DNA from: Thunnus maccoyii
Taxonomy: Eukaryota > Chordata > Actinopteri > Scombriformes > Scombridae
Length of the DNA: 64,000 nucleotides
Direction: 5' to 3'
NCBI RefSeq assembly: GCF_910596095.1
Contig: NC_056533.1
Coordinates: 28,990,662 to 29,054,661, forward strand
This document shows positions 49,001 through 63,800 of the stretch, piece after piece; within the stretch, counting starts at the first letter, position 1, and each line of letters starts with the position of its first letter. A program made the position numbers and the translations under genes. Below the pieces are notes generated by a model that was not told the origin of the DNA, searched no databases, and was given only the letters and a program-made list of their open reading frames with translations.

Positions 49001-51026
49001 TGTCACACTCAGCCTCTTCACGCTCTCTCCACTCAAACTCTTTCTCTACCTCTTTCTGTATGCTGTAAGTGCAGTCTCTTCCTCTCTCTCTCTTCCTCTC
49101 TCCCTCCCTCTCCCTGTCTCTGGGTAAGAGTGCTGCCTGTGTTTTAGCAGAGCAATTGGAGAGACTCATTCATGGCAACTTGAAATTCATCTCCAGCAGT
49201 AAAAATCCCATGAACCCTTGTTACTGGCTGTCATAAAATCACTTACTATAAAGTCACTTACTCTCTGTGGTGGTCATGTGATGTCAGGTCAAGTTACTGT
49301 TTTACTATTTACAATAATCATTGTAATGGATCTGACATGTTGTGGATCATTTAAGTGTGATAGGTAAGTAGTTAGCCATGTTTTTGTTGTATTTGATGCA
49401 TCTGAAGATTCACATTTGGAAAAAAAACCCATGCTAAATCACACAAACGACTATACAGTCCTTTTGTACTCGTCATCAACAACCACTTCCATCCAGAACA
49501 TACATACAATAGATGTTTGTTCCCATGATTTCTTTTTGATAGATGTTTGCAGATGCTTGGATATGTCATTAATCAGAAACAGCTGCCAAACAGCCATTAT
49601 TCCCACCATTATTTTCACAGTCTCCATATTTGTCATGTGTTTTGTGCTCTGGGTGTGATTTTCTGACCACATACTGTAACTCATAAACACCAACTCTGAA
49701 ATTTTGAAAGTCAGGGTGTTTTTGAATTCACCACAGAAGAGAATTTTCAGCTCTAAACTGCATTAACATTCAACAAATATAACTTCAAAAACAACAAAAG
49801 TAATAAAAGGAGTGGGAGTCAATGGCTGCCTGGAAGGTCAGAATGCGAGATAGAAACTAGGTTTTTCTTTCGATCAGGATGTATTTACAATAAACATGCA
49901 AAACTGGTTTTCTATTTATAGCTGGACAAAATAAGTATGTGTAATGCCAAAGTGGTGACTTGTAATGACAAACCTAAAGACAAATATAACCCAACTCTGC
50001 AGCTCCCCTCAGCTCAGAGCATTATAGCTTCTTTCAGCTCATTGTTTCGGTTTTGCGGCTTTACTTCACCGCTTTTGTTCACTCTCACAGCTCTCAACAG
50101 TGTTTAAGTAACAGGAAGGATTTTTTATCAAGGAAGAAACTTTATCACTCACACTGTGAGATAATTATCTTTGGTTTCACCACGCAGCACCAAAAAAACA
50201 ACACAAAGCAGGACAATACAGGACACTACATCAACAAACGACATCAATTAAAAGACATAAATACAGCTGAAAATAATTGCAGTACAATAAAATAAAATGG
50301 GAGAAGGTTTTTGTGAAATTCAGGATAGACTGCTTTTGGCAACAGCAAGAATTAATGGCTTGATGGTGAACATAGTGAAGCATTTAAAAGCTAAAGAGAC
50401 AGATATTTCATCTAGGGGTTGGTGCAAAAACACAACTCTAAATCTAAAGCTGTTCCATGTCTGCTGTATGTGTAACAAGGCTGTTTGCTATCACGTTTGC
50501 CATATAAACTTTACAAGGTGATTATATATCAACGTGGTATTTAAAGGTTGTTTAGCTGCCCCCGAGTGGCCAAAAAAAATAAATTAATCCTGCTTTAAAT
50601 GCTGTTACAAGGCAGCTATTGGAGACATTCTCTGTAATATTGGGTTAAATTGCTCCCATGAACAAAACCAATGTGTTGTCATCTGTAGGTATCTTCCAGC
50701 ACAGCTGCAAGAGATTTTCAGCGATTAAAATCAGGTTTGGTATCAGAATCAAACAACAACAGCTTCGTTCCTGACTCACCATTTTACATATTCAATGTTC
50801 ATGCGGAGAAGCAGTTTGTTTTAGAGGATGAAATCTCACTTTCTGCCTCCTATTTTGCTATGCTGTAACTGTTTCAATTTACAAGTAACCCACAGCTGAA
50901 AACAAGAAGTTACCCTTTGTCAGAGGTGTGTAGTGTCGTAGTTCTGGTAAATATGAAGGGAATCACTAACTGAATAATAATCACAAAATACACAAGAAAC
51001 ACGGTAGACTGGTGAACTATAAAATG
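49001..51026. other. Intergenic stretch upstream of tnfaip8l3
   Basis: Pyrimidine-rich DNA to about 49.13 kb, then AT-rich sequence. The segment near 49985-50100 (CTCTGCAGCTCCCCTCAGCT onward) resembles a teleost dispersed repeat. No gene was recognised. Confidence 0.45.
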
Positions 51027-51283
51027 AGTAAAAGACCCTTTTCATAGCAGATATTTTGACTTGTCAAAGCAGGAAATGCACAGGTGTAAATAATAACATT
51101 AACGATGGCTGGATTGCATTTAGGTGAGCCATTTCCAGGACTGTGGTATCGTGCGTGCTCACTCACAGACATGGTTTACTGGGACACTTAATGGAATGGA
51201 GCCATCGTTAGTGTTATTATTTACAGCTGTGCATTTCCTGCTATGAGGAGTCAAAATGTCTGCTGTGAAAAGGGTCTATTACT
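51027..51283. mobile_element. Palindromic MITE with about 80-bp terminal inverted repeats
   Basis: Left arm words AAGACCCTTTTCATAGCAGA, CAGGAAATGCACAGGTGTAA and TAACGATGGCT are mirrored on the right as AGCCATCGTTA, TTACAGCTGTGCATTTCCTG and TCTGCTGTGAAAAGGGTCT. Only about 80 bp of non-palindromic interior remains. No ORF. No target duplication was recognised. Confidence 0.8.
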
Positions 51284-52251
51284 TTTTGTCCGTTGGTCTG
51301 CTGGAGTAACATAAAGCACAGATTCAGAAGCATGGGGGCAGGTGGGCGTGCAGTTGGTGGTCCGACAACAGTTGCAGGCGATACTGTCTCCCAGGTGTGG
51401 AGCTGACTGTTGCTCAGCATGAACACTGGGCACCAGATGGCATTAGCCTGCCTGCCCACTGCCCAAGGCTCACTTATCTTCAACACTGTGTGCATTTGTA
51501 TGTGTGTGTACATGTGTGTGTGTGTGCTATGTCTCCTCTACAATATTGCAGCGACAAAAAAGATATGGCAGTTATCACAGCAAGCTGAGCTACTTTGATC
51601 CTAGCAATAAAGACGTGTACTTTGACCTGTTGCGAGATGGTGTGTATAGACTACATAAGCATGAATAGAGTCAGTGAGTCTATACAGGTTGTCTTGGAAG
51701 AATGCTTTGACCTTTTTTTTTTTTATAAAAAGTTACAGAACCAAAATATTATATTTAAAGATAATATATTCTAGAGCACAGTACAGTCCCTCTAGCCTTT
51801 GCATGTGAGCTCAAGAGTTTTGGCAAAGCTTCAGTATTTCAGTTTCTGATCTAATCTCTTTCATTGGCATCTTCATAAATGTGCCCTCAGTAAAAGCGGG
51901 GCCATTCTTTGCTTGTATAACTACTAAGTGAAAGCTACTGTCAAATCTACTGTGTCTCTACAGGATAGAACAAACAACCACAATACACTAATAGGAGATA
52001 ATGACCAGTGGTGAAAGTATTCTTATCCAATACCACAAAGTAAAAATATTCCCTTTTCAAGTGAAAGTCCTGCACGCAAATTGTTACTGAAGTAAAAGTA
52101 AGATGTATAATCAGCAAAATGTGATTGAATTAAGAAGCATTTGTTGGTATAATGTACATTATATTATAGGAATAGTGACATTTTAACATTATAGATAGCT
52201 AGGGGGATGAACTACTACTAAGTACATTATATACTGTTGGGTAGTTTAATT

Positions 52252-52470
52252 CATCCATTCATTATCTATATCCTCTTATCCTTTGCAGGAGGGCAGAGGG
52301 GCAGGACCCTATCCCAGCTCACAATGGGAGAGAGAGATAGATCACCAATGTATCACAAGGCTAACATATGTAGATATAAAACTATTTAAACTCACATCTT
52401 TGGGCAATATAGAGTCACCAGTGTACTTAACCTGCATATTTTTAGGTTGTGGGAGAATACTGAAGCACTG
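52252..52470 (+). repeat. Teleost dispersed repeat fragment inside the composite
   Basis: CATCCATTCATTATCTATAT, GACCCTATCCCAGCTCACA, then TCACCAATGTATCACAAGGC, AGAGTCACCAGTGTACTTAA and CCTGCATATTTTTAGG follow the word order of a very common teleost repeat that normally starts CATCCATCCATTATC. Confidence 0.6.
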
Positions 52471-52699
52471 TTTAGTATTGAGTATATGTTTAGTATAGTA
52501 TCACCCTTGGTGATGTAGAAGCATACAGTATAAAAGTTGTATAATATTAAACTACTGTACTTTAAAATTGTACTTTACCTGCATTAACTGAGTTTTTTAC
52601 CACTTGGGAGAACACAACAAGCCATAAACTCATTGATGTGCACTATTATCACCCTCCAGACACATAAAAATACTCTACTACTCTAAATATTCTAATAAA

Positions 52700-53056
52700 A
52701 AAAGTTCAATGACCTTTTTAAACACTCTGAAAGTTACTCCTCCTTGAAAAATCCACAATCTATGAATACACAATTTGTTTTACTTCCAAAGTTGAACTGC
52801 TTGACAAAAGAGCCCATTCTCAGCGTAAGTGCACTGGAGGCTTCAATTTTCCACATCACACTTGTGTAAGTTGCATATTGGACCACATTTGGCTCCAAAC
52901 TAGTCGTGATGTCACAAATCATGCTCGCAGGTCCACACCTTCAACTCAGAAAAACATTTCCTCTTCAGCAGATGAATATGAAAACAATCTCTGCACAGCC
53001 TAAACATCCAACTGAAGGAATAACACATTTTTGAATGGAGGGGGACTTGGCAAACT
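52700..53056 (+). repeat. Dispersed repeat family A, copy 3
   Basis: GAAAAATCCACAATCTATGA, AGTGCACTGGAGGCTTCAA, CACACTTGTGTAAGTTGCAT, TTCCTCTTCAGCAGATGAAT and ATCCAACTGAAGG, then GAATGGAGGGGGACTT, match the reverse complement of 12822-13228. The left end is poorly defined. Confidence 0.6.
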
Positions 53057-53157
53057 CGTAAGGAAACAGTTGCTTATTCACATATTGAGCAGATACAGAG
53101 CAACATTAACATTTATTTACTCATATAACTTGTCAACTGATGAATATAACTCCAGCA

Positions 53158-53532
53158 TTAAAGGTGCAGTGTGTAGAATTTGGTGTCATTTAGCAGAACG
53201 GACTTGACAGAAATGGAATATAATATTCATAAGTATGTAAAAATAAGAATTTTTGTGTTTTCATTACCTTAGAATGAGCCCTTTATATCAACATAGGGAG
53301 TGGGTCCTCCTCCATGGAGTTTGCCATGTTGCACTGCCATGTTTCTACAGTAGCCCAGATTTGACAAACCAAACACTGGCTCTAGAGAGGGCCTTTCACG
53401 TTTTCCGTGAGTTTAACGGCCACTGTAGGTTCTCCTACATGCTTGGTAAGGGAGTGGGGAGGGGTATTCAGTGGGTTGCAATCTGCAACCTCACTGCTAG
53501 ATGCCACTAAGTTCTATACACTGGTCCTTTAA
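53158..53532. mobile_element. TTAA-flanked MITE nested in the composite
   Basis: TTAA followed by AGGTGCAGTGTGTAGAATTT on the left is mirrored by AAGTTCTATACACTGGTCCT and TTAA on the right. The interior (CTCTAGAGAGGGCC, GGCCACTGTAGGTTCTCC, GGTTGCAATCTGCAACCTCA) is a teleost repeat I recognise. It has no coding capacity. Confidence 0.75.
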
Positions 53533-53638
53533 CTCTACTTTTATATCTTGTTGGTAAAACCTGTCTCTTTAGCAGCTTAGTACAGTACTTGAGAAAAAGT
53601 ATTTGGTTAGTTAATTACTTTCCACCACTGATAATGAC

Positions 53639-56600
53639 CCAATACTCAGTGAGCTGGCTGGATTTTTTGATAATGGAAATGTTTGGGTGTGTTTTAATTC
53701 CATTACTTACCCAGTCCGGTCTCCAAACTGGTGCTAACAGACAAATGAATGGACGGAAAGAGAAGAGAAAAAACTGCACTGATGTACAGACTAGCTGCCA
53801 CACCAACTTTACAGCCTCAAACTGAAACCTCCTGGCTGACTTACTCCTGGCTAAAAGAAGGGGACTAAAAGAAGAAGATGAGCTTCCTGTAATGATGAGC
53901 TCCACCACTCCCCTCTGATGTTCAATGAGAAACAAATGAACTGACTTTGAAAAGCGGGCCACATGAAATGGCCATGAAGTGAGAGTTTGCCTTTGATCCA
54001 GTGCCTTTACTGGCGGAGAGCCTCCCATTTTGGGGTTCTTCGTTCGAGAGATACACTCCTGTTTCAAGAGGAGTCAGGCTTTTCATTTTATTACTTTTTT
54101 ATTCTGGTTATCAAAAAGCACTGAAATACACATTTCATATGAGCACACACTGTCTGTGAAGCCACTCAAACAGGCAAATGTCTCACAGCATGGAAAACAG
54201 TGTCATTGCTGACTGTAGGAGGTACAATTTGCACTGACGATGTACTGACAATGTAGACAGTACATTTCCAGTTTACCCTTTTTGGTAGATGTTTCCATGG
54301 TAACTGAGGTTCTCCTTTAATGAAGCAGTAATCCAGCAGGGGACTGAAACAGGGACAATATGGCCAGTGGCATTTGAGAATTTTATCACATTATGTGTGT
54401 ATACGTATGTGTTTGTGTGAAGTAAACAGCATGAAGTCAATCAGATTGTCAATCACAAGCACAAGATCGGACAGTCTAAACTTTTTGCTGCAAGGCTCTT
54501 ACGTCGGAGTTATTTTAGAAGCTGTCTGGCATCTTGCCTTGATAAATCTGTCATGCAGCAATAGAAATAAATGGAACGAGACGGAAAATATATATCGTGG
54601 CCAACAAAGAACCACAAATGAAGAACCATGGACTTACTTAAAAGGAAAAATACATTGAATATTTCAAAGAAGTACATCAGATGGTGCAAGGCGAGCTGTT
54701 ATAATACCTTTAAACTGTAAAGTACTGCCTAAAATAAGTCTTTGCTGTTTCAGGGAAAATGCAGTTTTGTGTTGTAGATTTGTACCCCGCCTTAAAATAT
54801 TTAAGAAGCGTCAAAGTGTGAAAACTTTCATTTTAAAAGATGTTAGCATGATAATACTGCAAGGACAGACACACAGGCAAGCTTTTCTGCCAAAATAAGC
54901 AGACATGGCTGACACAGTTTGAAACCACAGGTATTATTCAATTCCCTTTTAGAAATATTTCCTAAACTGAGACACACACACACCACAGTCCCAAGTAGTA
55001 GACTTGAAGTGAAAGTTACCACAGATCTATTTAGCAGATGCCTGATATCCCACAGTTTGGAGCCAGAGGAATCACATAAGCTCAGTGTGTACTCTGTATA
55101 CTGGAGCCCTCCACATGTTCTCCTCTCCGCTACACTGCTTCGCTTTATTTTAAACTGCTGATGCTTTTCAGGTAAAAAAGTATAATTACTCAGTAAAATT
55201 TTCAGTGTCAGAACATATTGATTTTTTTCGTCGCCCTTGACATGACCAATAGATGATCTGTTGGTCAGTCTGTCAGTCCACCGCTTTGTTCCAGACTGAG
55301 ATATCCCACTATACTTGCCATTAAATATGTGGTCTTCTGAGGGTGAATCCCAATAACTTTTCTGGTCCTCAGACTTTTCACTTAATTTGTCCAATATTTG
55401 TTTTATGAGCAAATACTGCAAAACTAAATTCTGTCATTCCCATCAGCCTCGGCTATACTGTACTGTTTAGTGTTAATTAACAAATGTTAGATGATGAATA
55501 TGGTAAACATTATACCTGCTAAATATCACTGTGAGTATGTTAGTATGCTGACTTTAGCATTTAGCTGCAGCCTCACAAGAGCATGGCTGTAGACTTCTTG
55601 TTCTTTTACATAAACAGTCACTTGGAGCTGAAATGTTAGATTAAGTGGAGAGTTGTTTATTTACTCAGACATGTCTCTGAGGCAGTTGATAGGTGATAGG
55701 ACACGACAGTATTAGGCCTTCATGTGAGGAAGTGATAATTAAGGCATCCTTTCACCCCGAAGCTTGTAAGTGCTAACAAATATGACAGATGTTGTTTGAA
55801 GTAGTAGCTAACTTTAAAACTAAAACTGATACAGATAATAAATTGCTCTTATATTGGATTACATCTTTAAGTGTCACTTCTCTTGAACCACCTGCTTAGC
55901 GTAATCATTGGTTATTCAGACTGTATTCATCCACTATAGGAGACTGATTATTGATTTAACTTTATTAGCAGAAATAAATTGACAAACTGTCGCCTAAAGG
56001 ATTTCTGGGTTGTGGAAACACAAATTGACAGAAGCAGCAGGCGACATATAAGTGGAACTCCACAGCAACAGATTCATTTAATATTCAGTTTGATATTTCC
56101 TAGTGTTCCTCTGTTTACACCCCTTTTTAATGACTTAATTGCCTCTTAACTGTCATTAGTGACACCAAGCTTTACAGAAATTATGGAAATTATTGTGAGA
56201 TTATTGTTTTTGTCTGGCACATTTATACGATAGATCTAATAAAGTGCAGTCAGGGCTACGTGAGATGATTTCCATCCAGATGGAGGACAGGAGTGAGATG
56301 AGGGTTAATGAGAATACAGTGATTCATTCGCTATATCCCAGGACACCTGCAAGAAACAGCCTGTTATACACACATATCGGAGATAACACATACACAGTTA
56401 ACACTTTGTAAACCTGAAAACCCCTTAAAAGGAACAATTTTAGAGCATGAATTAAATATGACCAAGCCTCAATCTCAATATGGATTAAAACAGTTAACAC
56501 ACACACACTGCTACAGTACACACACAGCTGCTGGGGTGGTGAAGTGGTCTGCTGCAGATAATGATTAGCCTACCAACCACTTGTGTTTTCTTTTTCCTGA

Positions 56601-57409
56601 AAAACTCTTCTCATGTTACTATAATCAGCACAACCAGCTCCCAGGTGGTGGAGTTCCTTTATTTTAGGCGTTTCACAGTCTTGCATCATCAATGACGGAC
56701 AGCTGATGGCTGACATGTCTGGAGGAGCTGCACTACGCAGCTGACAACCTTATCTACATGTGTGTTTTCTCTTAGTTTTCATTCAGTACCTCTATCTCTG
56801 TTTCTCTCCTGTATCAAATGTGCAAACAAACATGCTTGTGAGTAGAGCTCCTGTGGTCTTTCAGTTTAATCCTTTGAGTGGTTTTAGTGTGTCGAGAGTG
56901 GAGGCAAAACAAATTGAAGCATCTGTGTGTGAAATGTATTGTTTGCCCAGGGGCGGCTGTAATAGAACATTATGAACAGATTGGTTGCTTAATTTAGTCT
57001 GTGCTGAGGATAAAGACACATCGCTGTGTTATGTGTTGTAGTGCCCTCTCCTGACTGCTATTCGCAAACACAAAAAGTAAGAGTGATATTATACATTAAT
57101 AATGATAATGATAATAACACCAAGAAGCAACTTTACTTATATTGTATCTCTCCTACACAAAATGCAGCTTCACAAGACAAAAAAAGCAAGATGATTTAAA
57201 GAACAGTGAAAAAAGGAATACATTTAAAAAGAGGAAGGAGGTAAAGTAGTTAAATAATATAAAATTATTAGGTGGATCCATGTTAAAAAAAAACATGTTT
57301 AAAAAGATTTTTTTATCTTCTAGACTACTGGGAGGTTAAATCATGCAAAACTGTCAGTTTTGCATGGTTGTTAATATTTCCTAGTGAAAAGAAAAGACGA
57401 CATCACCAC
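53639..57409. other. Intergenic region between the transposon nest and cyp19a1a
   Basis: No coding exon was recognised. The stretch near 57110-57200 (CAACTTTACTTATATTGTAT, CAAAATGCAGCTTCACAA) looks like a degraded dispersed repeat; a similar one lies near 39340-39400. The remainder is AT-rich DNA without clear structure. Confidence 0.5.
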
Positions 57410-57637
57410 ATAATGTTGGCACAATAATTTATTTACATGTCTAAACGTAACTTACATTTCACATCATGCATAAAAGTTAAGTAGAAATACAGTTTTTAAA
57501 TATATACTTTAATATAAAACGTATAGCTATGTACAGTCATGAGATAATATAAATGTAGTTAAGGAGATCATATATATGTATTTACATGTATGTGTATATT
57601 CTGTATAAATGTTTGGTAAGAAAACAAAGAAAAAGTC
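57410..57637 (-). other. cyp19a1a: cyp19a1a 3' UTR with polyadenylation signal
   Basis: Below the TGA stop at 57638, AATAAA lies on the - strand at 57433-57428. This gives a short AT-rich 3' UTR of about 220 bp. Confidence 0.6.
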
Positions 57638-60554
<2,917 letters not shown>

Positions 60555-60646
60555 AAGAAGACAGATTCAGAACAACCTGCACACGTCTGCACTAAACAAT
60601 CGACCAGCCCAAGTGATGAAAGCTGCCTCAACAAGCAGGGCATCCT

Positions 60647-60653
60647 CTTTATA
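60647..60653 (-). promoter_or_regulatory. cyp19a1a: TATA box of cyp19a1a
   Basis: TATAAAG on the - strand, in CTGCCTATAAAGAGGATG, about 95 bp upstream of the ATG. It predicts transcription start near 60620 and a short 5' UTR of about 65 bp. Teleost ovarian aromatase promoters typically have such a TATA box. Confidence 0.7.
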
Positions 60654-60734
60654 GGCAGGCTGAGCTGGTTATGTGCCAGGTCAGGGTAGTCCAAAAGCCA
60701 AAACATGGGATAGAAAAGGTAAACAATACACTTG

Positions 60735-60742
60735 TGACCTTG
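60735..60742 (-). promoter_or_regulatory. cyp19a1a: SF-1/Ad4BP (Nr5a) site upstream of cyp19a1a
   Basis: CAAGGTCA on the - strand, a perfect core Nr5a half-site about 85 bp upstream of the TATA box. SF-1 activation through such a site is established for fish ovarian aromatase; use of this particular copy is inferred. Confidence 0.6.
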
Positions 60743-60760
60743 GGGGTTGGGTTTGTGCCA

Positions 60761-60770
60761 GCGACCTTGA
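60761..60770 (-). promoter_or_regulatory. cyp19a1a: Second SF-1-like half-site upstream of cyp19a1a
   Basis: TCAAGGTCGC on the - strand, one mismatch from TCAAGGTCA, 19 bp beyond the first site and in the same orientation. Confidence 0.45.
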
Positions 60771-60861
60771 GGGTACAGGGCTGTATTTGACATTTTGGTG
60801 ATGAGAAGCATGTGCTTCTCCTTTGAACATCAAAATAATCTGGAATCTCAATCTAGTTGGA

Positions 60862-60880
60862 AAAACAAACAAACAAAAAA
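60862..60880 (-). promoter_or_regulatory. cyp19a1a: Forkhead-type tract (Foxl2 candidate) upstream of cyp19a1a
   Basis: TTTTTTGTTTGTTTGTTTT on the - strand overlaps several forkhead TGTTTG/TGTTTA-type sites about 210 bp upstream of the TATA box. Foxl2 activates fish cyp19a1a together with SF-1. The tract is also simple sequence, so chance is possible. Confidence 0.4.
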
Positions 60881-63800
60881 ATAGCCCGGGGGCAATCTGT
60901 GTTATTATTGCTATTATTATTATTACAGATTTATCTGTCTTGCAAAATTAAATGCTCTGTTTTATTTTATATTTTTTTTATTTGTTTTATTTATAACATC
61001 CAATCTTCTTTCATTTCAATTATTCTGTTATAAGGAAGAAAGACAAGAGACAGTTAAGATTGAATTACTGTAAAATATGTCAAATACAGTTAGTTTTTCA
61101 GTCTCCATAATAAATATACTGTAGGTTTCATTATAATGTTTCAAAAGTTCCCTTTGCATTTGAATTATTTTTTGAATGGATTCTTGAGAATGTACTTTAT
61201 TTGTGTCCATCAGCCCACCAGTAGATGGAGATCAGAGCAGTGAGGCATTTAACCTTTAGATTTTCTGCAGCATACATGCATGAGTTTGAATCACATGCAC
61301 TGACTATGATGACTATGATCAAACCATAAGTTCAGTAGCAGCTCCTGTGTTTAACTACTCATTGAGGACGAGGATGTCATATCCTCTGTACTTTTTTCAG
61401 AGAATTTGGGGAGTGCAGTTTATATTTAAAGTTACACATAATGACAGATCCCATATTTTTCAAATGAGGGCCATTACATTCAGTCAATCTTTTTTTTTCA
61501 GGCCAAAAAAAATAAAGAAATACATGAATGAATATACATCAATGCAACCATTTTCTTCACCAGTATTGAAAGAAAGAAATGAAAGAAAGCAGCTTTTAGA
61601 TCATCATGGAAACATGAAAACTATCAAAATTAATAGATTGTACAGAATCTTTCAGGTCTCTTCAAAATGATTTTGACCTTTTTTAAAAATCCTGTCTTGT
61701 CACCACTGCATCTTTTCCATGTCTGTGTTCATATCTGTGTAATCTGTCAACACAACATGCACTGTGTCAGTTTTGTCTCAAAGTTTATCCCCATATTTAT
61801 AAAAAAAACTTACTTAGTGTACTTTTAATGGTCTCATTACTCAACTTGTTTCCTGTTTATATATTTTTTATGCACCCTTTTATTGCTTTCAATGAAATAT
61901 GAACTCTTTGAACCGTGTTTCAAATCTATCTTCTACCTATCTACTAAGTCCCAGTTGCTTCATGTTATTTGTTTGGTTTTATTTCATTAGTGACAAAGCC
62001 CATGCTGTTTGGAGCGAAAACTGCCTTTGTTCCATCTAATCTGTATAAACGACGCCATGAATTCACTCACCGCCTACACTCAAGCCCAAGAATGTGCGCC
62101 GTTCAAATGGCCGACTGTGTGGTGAGATGATGGCTGAGACCTAGATTGTTCTGCATGATTAAGCAGAGACATCCCCCCCTGTTCTTCCTGAAAACAGATG
62201 TTAATGTAACCTTGTCTCCAGGCTCTGTGTTGTGGTCAACCGCATCTTTGTCTCCAACACAAATGTAGGAAATTGTTAATAGAGAGTTGTTGAAAAGTGG
62301 TTAAATGTCTGGATGACATTTATTAACTTGTTTACTTTTGACTTATGCTACCCTGCTCTTATAAAAAGGGGAATATTACACATGTATCCTGATAACTGTA
62401 GGAGTATGTTGGGATATTCATAGTAAATATATAGTAAAAGAGACAGTTAATATATGGAAAAATGAGAAAAAGAGGGATATGACATGTATCAACAGTGAGT
62501 GGATGTGAGTTTAAAACATATGCGAACTGCTTAAACAAACTCGAGGATTGATCTCATTGCAGAGTTGGAGACAACAAGGATGAGATGCATTAAAATCCCC
62601 TCCACCTCTCACTTCATTTCACATTTTTAAAGAATATTATTGTGTCTAGAAATTTACAGCTCATGGCTGTTTTAACATTTTTCTGTCATCAATTTACAAA
62701 TTCTATAGTTCTCAATGACTGTCAATCTTTCTTTTAAAAAATAAGGTCAACACTCATTATTCTACAGCATGACTGTATTTTGACAAGGTTTTGTTCGTAA
62801 AAACACACCAAGAAATACATTTTATCTTCAAATTTCATAATGAAAATAAAAACATGAGGCTTTCTGTTACAAATAGGGCCAGTACCCTAGTTTAGTTTTG
62901 TTAGTAAAAATACTTGTAATGCCACAAAAGTGACAGGTCTTCCTTTCAAAAAAAAAAATAGAGTAAAATGATGGTAATGCTATATTGTGTTAGCAGGAAA
63001 TACACTAAATTTTACTGTTAAATTCCATAATGACAAAAATGTGATATGATGGTGACTCTACAACATAACTGTATTTTTACAAGGTTGTTAATATACTATT
63101 TATGACTTTACGTATTGGCTTGTTTCCCTTGTCTTTCTTTACTGTGCCATTTTATTGATTTTGTGTAATTTATTCACTTCTATTTTCAATGTCGTAAGTA
63201 ACAAACATTGAATGACCCTGTGTATGAATTGTGTTATCCAAATACAGTTGATTTGACAAAATGTGTTGTTTTTTTTACTGTCATTTCTTGTTTTTAAGCC
63301 TTTTGAATTTCACTGACAACAGCTTGCATTAAAAAAAAAAAAATCTTGGAAAGAGAGGCTGTGGCAGGATGAAGTTTGCAGAAGACTTGCCAGGTCTCTT
63401 GGGTGCTCTTGGCCAGGAGTAGTAAGACAGCCATGAACCTCTCAGCTCTGTGGTAGGACGACAGATAACGCTGCTGCTTTGCCAAAAAAATCCAAAAAGA
63501 AACAGAAAATGTAAGATAAGAAACCAGGGGTGGAGAAGATCATGTCAATCAATTTCCACCACATACTTTAGTATAATGAATCCTCATTTTGTCTGAATCT
63601 TGTAGCTTTGTGCTTTTTTTTATCCTCAATCTCAAGCACAGTGAAGGAGAGACTACAAAGGGAAAGACCACAGTGCTCTTAAGACTGTATGTATCAGATG
63701 TACACATCTGCTGAAGCAATTCAAGCTGTCCAACAACTGTCTGTCGGTGACCTACAGCTTCAGGCGGGAATCCACACACCAGCTCCGGTCAACAGAGCTC

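Larger units (their letters stand above)
52006..53630. mobile_element. Composite hAT-type MITE with 8-bp target duplication and nested insertions
   Basis: The outer left end begins CAGTGGTGAAAGTA and the outer right end TACTTTCCACCACTG is its complement with one extra base. Both are flanked by the identical 8-mer ATAATGAC (51998-52005 and 53631-53638). An 8-bp duplication is the hallmark of hAT transposons. Inside lie at least three unrelated repeats (52.25-52.47, 52.70-53.06 and 53.158-53.532 kb). No transposase frame was found. Confidence 0.75.

Noticed and set aside
48718..49127. Long frames on both strands in the CT-rich tract
   Set aside because: Low-complexity pyrimidine sequence gives Gly/Glu/Lys or Leu/Pro/Ser runs with no domain content.
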